DNA from: Opitutales bacterium
Lineage (GTDB): Bacteria > Verrucomicrobiota > Verrucomicrobiia > Opitutales > Oceanipulchritudinaceae
NCBI GenBank assembly: GCA_007123395.1
Contig: SKLD01000253.1
Span: 1 to 5,510, forward strand
Direction: 5' to 3'
DNA length: 5,510 nt
Shown here: piece after piece, positions 1 through 5,510 of the stretch
How the letters are laid out: each line of letters starts with the position of its first letter
Numbering within the stretch: position 1 is the first letter of the stretch
Made by a program: the position numbers and the translations under genes
The notes under the pieces: generated by a model
Database searches by the model: none
Told to the model about the DNA's origin: nothing
What the model saw: the letters and a program-made list of their open reading frames with translations, nothing else

Positions 1-106
1 GACGCGCGGGTACTCCCCCGGTCCGTTCCGCAGCTCCTTGACGAGCACCGGAACGGACGCGCGGGTACTCCCCCGGTCCGTTCCGCAGCTCCTTGACGAG
101 CACCGG
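1..106. repeat. 55-bp tandem direct duplication at the window edge
   Basis: Bases 1-51 and 56-106 are identical, both starting gacgcgcgggtactcccccg and both ending in caccgg. The offset is 55 bases, with gaacg (51-55) forming the rest of the unit. The match ends at 107. Because the left copy begins at base 1, further copies may lie outside the window. The duplication falls inside the reading frame of the gene that starts at 235 and shifts it by one base. It may be a recent slippage event or an assembly artefact. Confidence 0.93.
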
Positions 107-235
107 CTTCCCACCCTGAAAGAAGTCCGTGAGATGGGCGTGGCGCATGAGGACGCGGTAGGCGCGGTGAGCGTCCCGGAGGTCCCTTGACGTTCCTTCG
201 AGGTAAGCGAGAGCAGTGTCGATATGGGATGTCAT
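1..235 (-). CDS. Unrecognised protein, N-terminal part, frame altered by a 55-bp duplication (3' end outside window)
   Basis: An open frame starts at the ATG at 235, 64 bases after the stop of the glycosyltransferase fusion, and runs to the left edge without a stop (78 codons). It begins MTSHIDTALAYLEG and continues through RDAHRAYRVLMRHAHLTDFF to GGKPVLVKELRNGPGEYP. Codons up to about position 60 mostly end in G or C, as in the neighbouring genes, which supports real coding. I do not recognise the family. From about position 55 downward the sequence repeats itself with an offset of 55 bases, which is not a multiple of three, so the second copy is read in another frame (residues like GARQGAAERTGG). 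The gene is therefore either broken or distorted by an assembly error at this point. Its position suggests membership of the same operon. Weak points are the absence of a clear ribosome binding site and the short visible length. Confidence 0.5.
   Translation of the reverse strand, partial: MTSHIDTALAYLEGTSRDLRDAHRAYRVLMRHAHLTDFFQGGKPVLVKELRNGPGEYPRVRSGARQGAAERTGGVPAR
49..85. repeat. 10-bp inverted repeat across the duplication junction
   Basis: The sequence cggaacggac (49-58) is the exact reverse complement of gtccgttccg (76-85), giving a possible 10-bp stem with a 17-base loop. The left arm spans the junction between the two 55-bp copies, and the right arm also occurs at 21-30 in the other copy. 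No T-run follows on either strand, so it is not a terminator. It could have promoted slippage or a foldback error that produced the duplication. Confidence 0.6.
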
Positions 236-299
236 GAAAAAACTCGTTAATAAGGCACGGGCGGCGGCACGGCATGCGGCGGAGCCCGGCGCGTTGGGT
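236..299. other. 64-base intergenic spacer
   Basis: This lies between the stop of the glycosyltransferase fusion and the ATG at 235. On the minus strand it is GC-rich at first, then changes to an AT-rich end (TTATTAACGAGTTTTTTC) directly before the ATG. No strong hairpin precedes the T-run and no clear Shine-Dalgarno sequence is present, so I see neither a convincing terminator nor a promoter. The two genes may be co-transcribed. Confidence 0.5.
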
Positions 300-3200
300 T
301 CACTCCGGTTCCGGCGGTTTGGCGAGGAAAAAGGCCTTCAAGGTCTGACCCCGCTTGCGGAACGCACACTCCAGTCGTGCGATCTCCGCGCGCGCCGACT
401 CCAGTTCGGCGGCCATGGCGGCGGTTTCGCCCCGCGCCGCTTCCAGTTCGGCGGCCTTGGCGGCGGTTTCGCCCCGCGCCGCTTCCAGTTCGGCGGCCTT
501 GGCGGCGGTTTCGCCCCGCGCCGCTTCCAGTTCGGCGGCCTTGGTGGTCGTCTCCGCGCGCGCCGCTTCGATTCCGGCCGTTAACTGTTTCGCCTCGTTT
601 TGCAGCCGGTTGTTCTCGGCCCAGAACTCCTCGGTCTGGCGGGACTTCCACTTGAGGTCGCCGTCGAGTTTGTCGTTGGCGCGGTTGAGGCGGGCGACGA
701 CCTCGCGCAGTTCGGCGGATTGCCGGGCATGGACTTCCGTTTCGTATTTGAGGCGCGCGTTCTCGGCCCATAGTTGGTCGTTCTGCTTGATTTTCCACTC
801 GAGGTCGGCGCGGAGTTCCTCGAAGGTCTTGGGCTTGGTGGCCTCGAGGCGTTCGAGGACGAAATCCCGCCGCTCGTCGGAGAGCGAGGCAAGGAAACCC
901 CGGCGCCAGCTCGAGGCACGATATGCAGCCATCAATTCTTCGCCCCCGGCGTTCTCGGGAACCGGTTGAACGAGCGGTTTGTAGACCTCGATGCCGTAAC
1001 CGTCGGAATGTTCGAGCGAACCCCATGCGGCCAGTTCGGCGGGGCTCGGCTCGCAGACAAGGCGCTTGAGAACGAGGAAGATATAGGCAAAGCCGCCGCG
1101 TTCGCCGGGATCCGGGAGGCTGGTCGCCGAAAACCCCCGCAAAAAGGCTTCCGCGCCCGCCCAAATACGCTCCTGCTGTTCCGGAGAAAATCCGCCGCGT
1201 TGCCTAGAGGAAAATTCCGGTGTTACGTCGCTGTCGCCCGGGCTTAGGGAGAGCAGCGTCGGGTAGGGGGCGGAGTGCAGCGACTCGATCCAATTGACGG
1301 ATTCGCGGATGAGCGCCTCATGCTGCGCGGGTTCGCCGAGATGCATGAAGAACGACTTAATACGGACAGGCTTCTTACCAGGCTCGGCCTCCCGCCATGT
1401 GCCGAAATAGTATCCCGTAATACAACCGGCAGCACCCGGATCGACGATCCGGTGCATCGGTTTGACCGAGGACGCACGCCAGCCAATGTCGACAAAGGCA
1501 CTCTCGGCGGGATCAAAGGAGACTTCGTCGAGAAGCTGCCGGAAGCCCGCGCGGTCGCGCGCGAAGAGCTTGCGCAGGTCAGCCTCGACGAGAAGAAAGA
1601 GGCGGCGGAGCTTGGCCGGATGACCGCTGTCCGTGTACTGGCCGCCCATCTCGTTGGTGAGGACTTCCTCCGGATCGGCGAATCCCGCCATGCGCATGGC
1701 ATCGAGGTATTTGTCCGCCTCCAGCCCGGTGCGGTCAATGAAGTCCCGCACGCGCAGGGCCGGATTGGGTGTCATGAGAAATTCCAACGCCTCGTCGTCG
1801 AGCCGGTCGAAGGAAGCGAAGTTGATGACCTTGCGGGAGGCGTGCAGATAAGCGAATTCGATGCCGGGGTCTTTGCTTTCGGAAAGAATCTCCAGTGCTT
1901 TTTCCCAGTAGTATCCATCCCGACCGAGGAGAACAAGGCGGCGGAAACCGTCTTTCTTCGCCTCGCGCACGACCCAAAGCATGTAGGCGAGGTAGAGCGG
2001 GCCGGCGGCCTCGTAGCCGAGCCTTTCGAGCAACTCGCTGTCCTCCCACGACCGCTCTTCACCACGCACGCGAACCTGCCCCATAATGCGCGGGCTCAGC
2101 GTGTCGGCGGGTTCGTAGTAGTCGGGTGTGACTTCGGCGTACCACGGAAGGAAGGCGTGCCGCGGCCCCCAATGATAGGCTTGGAATCCACCCTGCAGGG
2201 CCTTCATGCAATCGCTGTGGAAGTTGTCGCCGACGTGCAGGATTTCCTCCGGTGCCACATCGAGCTGCCGCGCCACTTCCGGCAGCAACTCCCCGTCGTG
2301 CTTTGTGAGGCGAAGCTCCGAGGAGACAAACACCCGGGGCTCCGCAAACCCGTTCACCTCGAGGAGACCGCTGATCGTCGCGGAGTCCAGATACATGTCG
2401 GAAACAAAGACTACGGGGACGCCGGCCTCCCGATATTGCGCGTAGAGCGCGGTCCACCGCGGGTCGGCGTAAAACAGGTCGCGTTCCACCCGAAGCTCCA
2501 GTTCCATCAGCCTCTTCGCGCCGTCCGCCCCAAGACCGAGCAGCCGCTCCAGCTCGCCGTAGATCTCATCCAGCGTGACTTCGCGGCCGAGGCGCTCGCG
2601 CAGCCCCTCCTCAGCGCGGACACGGGCGAGCGCGTAGGGGGCCTCCGGCAATCCGGCCTCTCCCGAGGCACGGTGCTCCATGAACTGGAACACATCCTTC
2701 GGGTGGTGGCAGCGGCGCTTCAGCACGGTGTCGAAGACGTCGAGCGACAATGCCGAGAAGCGGAACTCCCGGCGGAAGTCCGGCATCGCCGCGGGCGGCG
2801 CCGTATCCTCCCGGCGAATGCGGAAAGGCCCCATGTCGCGAGTGGCCGGCGGCGGGATCGTGATCTCGTCGATGCTGCCGACCGCGCTCTCCGGATCATC
2901 GAGAGACTCGCGGTAATAAACATTCTTCATCCGGCAGAGCTTCCGCCGGTGAATCTCCCGGCCTGAGGTGACCGTGTTGCCCTGGCTGCCGTGCCGCCAG
3001 TGATAGAGCGCATGGAAGGTCGGCACCACCCCGATCTCAAAGCGCCGCAGAAAGCGGAGATTGAAGTCGTGGTCGCCGAGGACGTCGAACTCCTGCCGGA
3101 AACGTCCGACCGCCTCGTGCGCGGAGCGGCGGTAGAGGAACGCAATGGGCGGAAACAGATTACGCTGCCGCATCTCCGCCATGTTTACATACGCAAAGGG

Positions 3201-3647
3201 ATGATAGGGCAGCCGCCGCTCCTCGCGGAACTCCCCCGTCACCGTGATCTCCTCGAGGATTTGCGTCGTCTGCGTGACCACTCCGCGCACCGCGCTGTCC
3301 GGTCCCTCCTCCTCCAGAAAAGCGACAGCAACCTCCAGAAAATCGGGTTCCCAACTGTCGTCGTCGTCGTGGATGACGACAAACTCCGAATCCGCCGCGT
3401 CCAAACCGGCATTCGACGCGTTCTGCATGCCCCGGCTCTCCGCGTGGTGCACAACCCGCACCCGCCCGGCGTATTCCGCCTCGAAACTGCGCACCAACAG
3501 GTCCACCGGCGCGGGATCGCCCCCGTCGTTCACGATGACGTGGATCCAGTCGCCGTGCGTTTGGGCAAGCACCGAGCGCATCGCTCGCTGGAGAAAGAGC
3601 GGACGGTCCTTGGTCCGGGTGATGACGGCGACAGTGGTAGGTGTCAT
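300..3647 (-). CDS. GT2 glycosyltransferase / HAD hydrolase fusion with C-terminal coiled coil
   Basis: A multidomain protein of 1115 residues. Residues 1-240 are a GT-A fold GT2 glycosyltransferase: VAVITRTKDRP at the N-terminus, VNDGGD (39-44), the acidic metal/nucleotide-sugar motif HDDDDSW (93-99), and GDHDFNLRF (191-199) at the expected acceptor/catalytic site. Residues about 295-520 are a HAD domain: motif I SLDVFDTVL (301-309, nucleophile D303), motif II Ser416 in VFVSDMYL, motif III Lys449, and motif IV HVGDNFHSD (471-479). Residues about 540-800 look like the domain that follows HAD in COG5610-type proteins of surface-glycan clusters, with LLGRDGYY (573-580) and DIGWRAS (720-726). 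Residues about 941-1100 are coiled coil with two kinds of internal repeat. The frame is open upstream to 3902, but that part lies within the methyltransferase gene; the ATG at 3647 sits directly before the GT2 core and 11 bases after the previous stop. No clear ribosome binding site is seen. It probably adds a sugar to the exported polysaccharide; the sugar and the HAD substrate are unknown. Confidence 0.9.
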   Translation of the reverse strand: MTPTTVAVITRTKDRPLFLQRAMRSVLAQTHGDWIHVIVNDGGDPAPVDLLVRSFEAEYAGRVRVVHHAESRGMQNASNAGLDAADSEFVVIHDDDDSWEPDFLEVAVAFLEEEGPDSAVRGVVTQTTQILEEITVTGEFREERRLPYHPFAYVNMAEMRQRNLFPPIAFLYRRSAHEAVGRFRQEFDVLGDHDFNLRFLRRFEIGVVPTFHALYHWRHGSQGNTVTSGREIHRRKLCRMKNVYYRESLDDPESAVGSIDEITIPPPATRDMGPFRIRREDTAPPAAMPDFRREFRFSALSLDVFDTVLKRRCHHPKDVFQFMEHRASGEAGLPEAPYALARVRAEEGLRERLGREVTLDEIYGELERLLGLGADGAKRLMELELRVERDLFYADPRWTALYAQYREAGVPVVFVSDMYLDSATISGLLEVNGFAEPRVFVSSELRLTKHDGELLPEVARQLDVAPEEILHVGDNFHSDCMKALQGGFQAYHWGPRHAFLPWYAEVTPDYYEPADTLSPRIMGQVRVRGEERSWEDSELLERLGYEAAGPLYLAYMLWVVREAKKDGFRRLVLLGRDGYYWEKALEILSESKDPGIEFAYLHASRKVINFASFDRLDDEALEFLMTPNPALRVRDFIDRTGLEADKYLDAMRMAGFADPEEVLTNEMGGQYTDSGHPAKLRRLFLLVEADLRKLFARDRAGFRQLLDEVSFDPAESAFVDIGWRASSVKPMHRIVDPGAAGCITGYYFGTWREAEPGKKPVRIKSFFMHLGEPAQHEALIRESVNWIESLHSAPYPTLLSLSPGDSDVTPEFSSRQRGGFSPEQQERIWAGAEAFLRGFSATSLPDPGERGGFAYIFLVLKRLVCEPSPAELAAWGSLEHSDGYGIEVYKPLVQPVPENAGGEELMAAYRASSWRRGFLASLSDERRDFVLERLEATKPKTFEELRADLEWKIKQNDQLWAENARLKYETEVHARQSAELREVVARLNRANDKLDGDLKWKSRQTEEFWAENNRLQNEAKQLTAGIEAARAETTTKAAELEAARGETAAKAAELEAARGETAAKAAELEAARGETAAMAAELESARAEIARLECAFRKRGQTLKAFFLAKPPEPE
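401..568 (-). repeat. 42-bp tandem repeat inside the coiled-coil coding region
   Basis: There are four units of 42 bases: 401-442, 443-484, 485-526 and 527-568. The second and third are identical. The first differs from them by one base (ccatgg against ccttgg, changing Lys to Met). The last has diverged more in its left-to-right second half. A further degenerate unit can be seen at about 359-400. Each unit encodes 14 residues of the type AAELEAARGETAAK, exactly two heptads, so adding or removing a unit keeps both reading frame and coiled-coil register. Near-identity at the DNA level points to recent expansion. Confidence 0.95.
603..806 (-). repeat. Degenerate 49-residue protein repeat in the coiled coil
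   Basis: Residues 948-966 (DLEWKIKQNDQLWAENARL, bases 750-806) and 997-1015 (DLKWKSRQTEEFWAENNRL, bases 603-659) of the glycosyltransferase fusion are clearly related. Their offset is 49 residues, exactly seven heptads. The shared positions include D-L-x-W-K, Q, and W-A-E-N-x-R-L. The DNA has diverged, so this is an older duplication than the 42-bp array next to it. Confidence 0.8.
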
Positions 3648-3658
3648 GGTAGAATCGA

Positions 3659-4774
3659 TCAGATTTTTTGATCCTGCCGCGATTCCAATAAATTTCCGAA
3701 GTCGCGGCGCCTTTTCGCCGCTTCCCCGCTGCGGAGCGCGCCGGTCCGACCCAGCTCGTCGCGCAATTCGGCGATTTCGCCGCATATCTTCTCCAGTTCC
3801 GCCTGCAACTCGCCGACGTGGCGCGACAGCGTTTCCTCCCTCTCCGAAGTCGCCTTCCGGATCGTGTCGAGGTAGCTTTGCTCCGGAGTGCGTCCGTGGC
3901 ATTGCTCATAATGGTACTGGCCCCATCCGAGGACGTTGGTGAACTGCCGCTGAAGGTCCCCCTTTTCAACGAACAAAGCACGGTAGCGCCGGTGCAACTC
4001 CCGCAGCTCCGCGTGAGCCGCCTTCGCACCGGCAAAAGCGCTCCGCATCTCCCGCGACCATTCATACCATGCCTGCCGGGAAACCGCCCCCGCACCGGCG
4101 GACAACTCCGGCAAGGGCGCATCCGAAACGGCAAAGAGGTAGGTATCGGCCGCCTCGTCCGCATGCCCGAAGTCGATCTGCATCATCCGGCAGTTCCGCC
4201 ACTCCACCGGAAGCGCCGGAGATTCCGGCAACTCCTCAACGAACGACGCAATGCGGAAAAGCTGACGAAACACCTTCACGTGCCGGAACTCTCCACGCAA
4301 ACGATTCGAAAGCTCTTCGCGGCCGAACCGGTGCAGGTGGAACTCGTTGTCACTGTCCGCGTCGGTCTCGCCCGGCACGGACCCAAGCAAAAGGCCGCCT
4401 TCGCGCATCGCGCCTTTGAGCGAGCGCAGCGCCGCCCATGGATCGGGCACGTGCTCCAGCGTCTCAAAGGTGACCGCCATATCGAAAGCCTCCATGCCGA
4501 GGTCTTCGATGCGGGCGACGTCCCCCGTCACAAACTCCGCGTTGGACACGCTCCAGTTGTCGCGGCAGCCGGAGACCGCCTCTTCCGAGAGATCAAGGCC
4601 GACTACGTGCCCCGCGTTGCCGTGGGCGAGAACGACCGTGCCGAAACCCGTTCCGCACGCGGCGTCAAGGACTCGCTTCCCTTCCGCCGCGCGCGCGGCC
4701 CATGCGTAACGCATCAAGTGATCCACGCAAAAGGGATCTTCGCGGTCAAAGGGATCGATTCGTTCAAGTGCCAT
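3659..4774 (-). CDS. SAM-dependent methyltransferase with C-terminal coiled coil
   Basis: A 371-residue protein. Residues about 30-220 are a class I (Rossmann) methyltransferase: motif I VLDAACGTGFGT (35-46), the acidic end of strand 2 in GLDLS (59-63), and FDMAVTFETLEHVPDP (97-112), typical of the Methyltransf_11/UbiE-like group. It probably transfers methyl from S-adenosylmethionine to a sugar or another part of the polysaccharide; the acceptor cannot be read from sequence. Residues about 240-345 are charged and heptad-like (AHAELRELHRRYRALFVE, HVGELQAELEKICGEIAELR), predicting a coiled coil. It is interrupted at about 279-300 by an aromatic-rich patch, LGWGQYHYEQC. The ATG at 4774 overlaps the wzt stop by 11 bases and lies about 35 residues before motif I, as usual; no Shine-Dalgarno sequence is visible. 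The order wzt then methyltransferase-plus-coil resembles wzt-wbdD of E. coli O8/O9a, where WbdD caps the chain and sets its length. No kinase domain like that of WbdD is seen here. The methyltransferase fold is secure; the capping role is inference. Confidence 0.88.
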   Translation of the reverse strand: MALERIDPFDREDPFCVDHLMRYAWAARAAEGKRVLDAACGTGFGTVVLAHGNAGHVVGLDLSEEAVSGCRDNWSVSNAEFVTGDVARIEDLGMEAFDMAVTFETLEHVPDPWAALRSLKGAMREGGLLLGSVPGETDADSDNEFHLHRFGREELSNRLRGEFRHVKVFRQLFRIASFVEELPESPALPVEWRNCRMMQIDFGHADEAADTYLFAVSDAPLPELSAGAGAVSRQAWYEWSREMRSAFAGAKAAHAELRELHRRYRALFVEKGDLQRQFTNVLGWGQYHYEQCHGRTPEQSYLDTIRKATSEREETLSRHVGELQAELEKICGEIAELRDELGRTGALRSGEAAKRRRDFGNLLESRQDQKI

Positions 4775-5510
4775 GATTCGAAATGGTTGAGGAGACTGCG
4801 GCCGGTGAGGCGGAGGGTTCGTAACGGATGTCGCCGGCGGGCAGTGTCGTAAGCCCCCAATACGTGTCCGGCCCGTAGAGGGTCACGCTCGCGCAATCCC
4901 ACAGGCAGTCGATGTCGACCCATTGGTTGTGCGAGTTGTTGATCGCAATGCCGGCGATCAGCAGGTAGGTTTGCGGAACGAGGTCGAGCTTTAGACGGAA
5001 AGTGACCTTCCGTCGCTCGCCCGCCGCGATGGCGAAGGATTCATCTGTGTAAAACGAGTGGTAACCCCCGATGAGCTGGCCGGTGCGGTCCCGGAAGCCG
5101 AAACCGAAATCAAACACGTCCACCGTCTCGCGGGCGAATATCTCCACCTGCACCGCAATCCATTCTCCGGCCCCGAAACCGCCCTGGATCGCCGGCTTCG
5201 TGAGGATACGCTCAATCTTCACCCGCCCGTCCCCCGTCCGGTGTTTGGTCGATAACTCGAGCGGCGTCCAATCATTGTGCCCGGCCTCGGCGCACCGCAG
5301 TTTGCCGCCGTCTCCGCGGGCGGCGACCGCGGTCGTTGCCGGTAATGCCTTGCCGGCGGGCCCGCCGCTCCCTCCGCTCCAGTGCAACCGGTAATACGTG
5401 TTGATGGCTTCCGCGACGGTGTCATCGCACGCCACACGCCCTTCGTTGAGAACAATCCCGCGCCGGCAGAGCCGCTGCACCATGAACATGTCGTGCGATA
5501 CGCAGAGAAA
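4764..5510 (-). CDS. wzt: Wzt-type polysaccharide ABC transporter ATP-binding protein, C-terminal part (5' end outside window)
   Basis: ATPase subunit of an ABC exporter that moves a finished, lipid-linked polysaccharide across the inner membrane, working with a Wzm-like permease that is not in the window. The visible 248 residues are open at the right edge. They begin FLCVSHD, whose His (codon 5493-5495) fits the H-loop of an ABC ATPase. The end of the nucleotide-binding domain follows (QRLCRRGIVLNEGRV, then an AINTYY helix). Walker A, Walker B and the signature motif must lie beyond the edge. After a Gly/Ala-rich linker (about fragment residues 44-70), residues 90-225 form a beta-rich domain (GDGRVKIERI, FGFGFRDRTGQLIGG, VTFRLKLDLVPQTYLL). 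This matches the Wzt C-terminal beta-sandwich, which in characterised O-antigen transporters binds the modified chain end. The first internal Met (5489) is not the true start. The stop overlaps the next gene by 11 bases, which suggests translational coupling. Assignment to the Wzt/TagH-like group is confident; the substrate is unknown. Confidence 0.88.
   Translation of the reverse strand, partial: FLCVSHDMFMVQRLCRRGIVLNEGRVACDDTVAEAINTYYRLHWSGGSGGPAGKALPATTAVAARGDGGKLRCAEAGHNDWTPLELSTKHRTGDGRVKIERILTKPAIQGGFGAGEWIAVQVEIFARETVDVFDFGFGFRDRTGQLIGGYHSFYTDESFAIAAGERRKVTFRLKLDLVPQTYLLIAGIAINNSHNQWVDIDCLWDCASVTLYGPDTYWGLTTLPAGDIRYEPSASPAAVSSTISNHGT

Noticed and set aside
236..299. Possible rho-independent terminator from the T-run before the ATG at 235
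   Set aside because: No stable stem lies directly before the six T residues; the nearest GC-rich part forms only short imperfect pairs.
401..568. Possible CRISPR array from evenly spaced repeats
   Set aside because: The units are contiguous with no unique spacers and are in frame inside a coding sequence.
216..584. Plus-strand frame with a repeated FAPRRFQFGGLGG protein motif, resembling a Gly-rich repeat protein
   Set aside because: The repeat is the 42-bp array of the coiled-coil gene read from the opposite strand. All frames through it show a period of 14 residues, and only the minus-strand frame continues into real domains.
247..1164. 305-codon minus-strand frame rich in Arg and Gly
   Set aside because: It is a shifted reading of the glycosyltransferase fusion; its composition (Arg, Pro, Gly) is typical of an out-of-frame GC-rich shadow.
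1275..2966. 563-codon open frame on the plus strand, antisense to the glycosyltransferase fusion
   Set aside because: It lies fully inside a gene with clear GT2 and HAD motifs. Its translation has no recognisable domain, and long antisense frames are expected with strong G/C third-position bias.
3648..3902. N-terminal extension of the glycosyltransferase fusion to an ATG at 3902
   Set aside because: These 85 codons overlap the methyltransferase gene in another frame and are Arg-rich without any domain. The GT2 fold starts directly at the Met at 3647.
3160..4164. 334-codon minus-strand frame spanning the end of the methyltransferase and the start of the glycosyltransferase
   Set aside because: It overlaps two genes with recognisable motifs, and its own translation is Arg/Gly-rich with no motif.

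Overview
The window is a stretch of a cell-surface polysaccharide locus from a GC-rich bacterium. Every supported gene lies on the minus strand, so transcription runs from high to low coordinates. G and C are strongly favoured at third codon positions. This creates many long shadow frames, including antisense ones. I cannot name the phylum. The Wzt-type transporter suggests a Gram-negative-style envelope, and none of the three visible start codons has a clear Shine-Dalgarno sequence.

Layout in order of transcription: (1) 5510-4764, the C-terminal end of a Wzt-type ABC transporter ATPase. It enters from outside the window at the H-loop and carries a C-terminal beta-sandwich of the polysaccharide-recognition type. 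(2) 4774-3659, a class I SAM-dependent methyltransferase with a long charged coiled-coil tail. Its start overlaps the end of the ATPase gene by 11 bases. (3) 3647-300, a very large protein of 1115 residues. It joins a GT2 glycosyltransferase, a HAD-type hydrolase domain, the C-terminal domain that usually follows such HAD domains in surface-glycan clusters, and a long C-terminal coiled coil. The coil is built partly from a 42-bp tandem repeat. (4) 235-1, the start of an unrecognised gene that leaves the window. It is interrupted by a 55-bp tandem duplication that changes its reading frame.

How the genes may work together: ABC-dependent O-antigen systems such as E. coli O8/O9a have the order wzm-wzt-wbdD-glycosyltransferases. 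There WbdD caps the chain with a methyl-containing group and measures chain length with a coiled coil, and the Wzt C-terminal domain recognises the capped end. The same order (Wzt with a recognition domain, then a methyltransferase with a coil, then a glycosyltransferase) is seen here. A cap-and-measure export system is therefore a reasonable inference. The unusual element is a second coiled coil on the glycosyltransferase/HAD fusion. Its repeat units (14 and 49 residues) are whole numbers of heptads, so unit gain or loss would change coil length without breaking register.

No tRNA, rRNA, CRISPR array, insertion sequence, promoter or convincing terminator was found. The only gaps between genes are 11 and 64 bases long.
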